NCBI GenBank assembly: GCA_003566875.1
Contig: PXBQ01000474.1
Span: 1-7,292 of the forward strand
DNA length: 7,292 nt
Source: Spirochaetaceae bacterium
GTDB lineage: Bacteria; Spirochaetota; Spirochaetia; DSM-27196; PXBQ01
Reading direction: 5' to 3'
This document shows positions 6,835 to 7,292 of the stretch, in pieces; the stretch's first letter is position 1; each line of letters starts with the position of its first letter. The translations under genes and the position numbers were made by a program. Under the pieces are notes generated by a model. It saw nothing but the letters and a program-made list of their open reading frames with translations. It was not told where the DNA came from and did not search any database.

Positions 6835-6867
6835 CGATGCAAAAAAATCAATGCCGATGCAAAAAAA
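6835..6867. repeat. Direct repeat with phased A-tracts, 20-bp period, in the divergent region
   Basis: The 13-base word cgatgcaaaaaaa occurs at 6835-6847 and again at 6855-6867, start to start exactly 20 bp, close to two turns of DNA. Just upstream of each copy the flanks read gtg and gc, so similarity beyond the core is limited. It lies between the divergent kinase and dehydrogenase genes and is the most AT-rich spot in an otherwise GC-rich stretch. It could be a pair of half-sites for an AraC-type regulator, which often bind direct repeats about two turns apart, or a bent A-tract promoter element. Confidence 0.6.
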
Positions 6868-6896
6868 ACACGACGGATCCGCAGGAGACCCTGCAC

Positions 6897-6925
6897 GCGA
6901 CACGCTCCGCGCGCAGTGATAAACT
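6897..6925 (+). promoter_or_regulatory. Candidate promoter of the Gfo/Idh/MocA gene
   Basis: GCGACA (6897-6902) and TAAACT (6920-6925) are separated by 17 bases and each matches the housekeeping consensus at 4 of 6 positions. The predicted start near 6932 leaves a leader of about 22 bases that contains the AAGGAG ribosome binding site at 6941-6946. A small 5-bp hairpin (gcagg 6881-6885, cctgc 6890-6894) sits just upstream. The position is sensible but the match is only moderate. Confidence 0.35.
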
Positions 6926-6954
6926 ATGCCGATATTCCGGAAGGAGCTCGCAAA

Positions 6955-7292
6955 ATGAAGAAAATCGGCATCATCGGTACCGGCCAGATCGCGCAGACGC
7001 ACCTGCGTAAATGGGCTGAGATCGACGAGGCGGAGGTCGTGGTTGCGTGCGACGTCGACGAGAGTTCACTCGCGCGGACGTGCACAGAGTTCGGCATACC
7101 GTCGTCGGTCACCGATTTTCGCGAACTGCTGAAGCGCGACGACGTCGACGCGGTCGACGTCTGCCTGCACAACAATCTGCACGCTCCGGTCACGATCGAG
7201 GCGCTGCGCGCGGGCAAACACGTCTACTGCGAGAAACCGATCGCCGGATCGTGGGCCGACGGCAAAGCGATGCTCGACGCGGCGCGCGAGAC
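6955..7292 (+). CDS. Gfo/Idh/MocA-family NAD(P)-dependent oxidoreductase, N-terminal part
   Basis: The first 112 codons are present and the gene is cut by the right edge. The start MKKIGIIGTGQIAQTHLRKW is the family's nucleotide-binding Rossmann motif (G-x-G-x-x-A at about 8-13). ACDVDES at 31-37 supplies the acidic residue (D33) at the end of the second strand that usually favours NAD(H). The signature EKP motif in GKHVYCEKPIAG is at 87-98, with E93, K94 and P95; the lysine is conserved in the cofactor and substrate site. Members oxidise or reduce sugars, inositols and related polyols. The ATG at 6955-6957 follows AAGGAG with 8 bases between, a strong ribosome binding site. It is divergent from the kinase operon and shares its upstream region, suggesting a role in metabolising the imported sugar. 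The exact substrate cannot be set from this fragment. Confidence 0.94.
   Translation, partial: MKKIGIIGTGQIAQTHLRKWAEIDEAEVVVACDVDESSLARTCTEFGIPSSVTDFRELLKRDDVDAVDVCLHNNLHAPVTIEALRAGKHVYCEKPIAGSWADGKAMLDAARE

Noticed and set aside
6926..6933. 8-bp word atgccgat, also present at 6851-6858
   Set aside because: Too short to be meaningful; one copy overlaps the predicted transcript start of the dehydrogenase, and no spacing pattern was seen.

Overview
The window holds most of a carbohydrate-sensing and uptake locus on the minus strand, with the start of a divergent oxidoreductase gene at the right-hand end. Read in the direction of transcription (right to left) the order is: a YesM-type sensor histidine kinase (6796-5072), a YesN-type response regulator with an AraC output domain (5075-3543), an ABC-transporter sugar-binding protein (3389-2082), two MalF/MalG-type permeases (1970-1062 and 1051-161), and the first 35 codons of a glycoside hydrolase family 28 (polygalacturonase-like) gene that runs off the left edge (105-1). 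On the plus strand a Gfo/Idh/MocA-family dehydrogenase starts at 6955 and is cut by the right edge.

The genes fit one pathway. The kinase has a large extracytoplasmic domain that could sense a sugar or a ligand-loaded binding protein. It would phosphorylate the response regulator, which would activate the transporter operon. The binding protein and the two permeases would import an oligosaccharide, and the hydrolase, which has no visible signal peptide, would cut it inside the cell. The order kinase, regulator, binding protein, permease, permease, pectin-related hydrolase matches the yesMNOPQR segment of the Bacillus subtilis rhamnogalacturonan locus. A pectin-derived oligosaccharide is therefore the best substrate guess, but this is inferred from layout and family and not shown directly. 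No transporter ATPase is present in the window; it may be a shared MsmX-type ATPase encoded elsewhere.

The non-coding DNA carries readable signals. The 111-base gap between the binding-protein and permease genes has two perfect hairpins, which suits the usual need for more binding protein than permease. The 153-base gap before the binding-protein gene has a 6-bp inverted repeat next to the ribosome binding site. The 158-base divergent region between kinase and dehydrogenase has a 13-bp direct repeat, each copy ending in an A-tract, with a period of exactly 20 bp, plus candidate promoters facing both ways.

The organism is probably a diderm bacterium, and a free-living member of the Spirochaetota is my best guess. 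The binding protein has a signal peptide but no lipobox cysteine (in fact no cysteine at all), its start resembles spirochaete sugar-binding proteins, YesMN pairs are common in Firmicutes and Spirochaetota, and the DNA is moderately GC-rich with GTG starts. No rRNA, tRNA, CRISPR array, insertion sequence or phage gene was seen. Nothing here requires a new kind of system: it is a recognisable carbohydrate-utilisation locus with some regulatory details worth checking.
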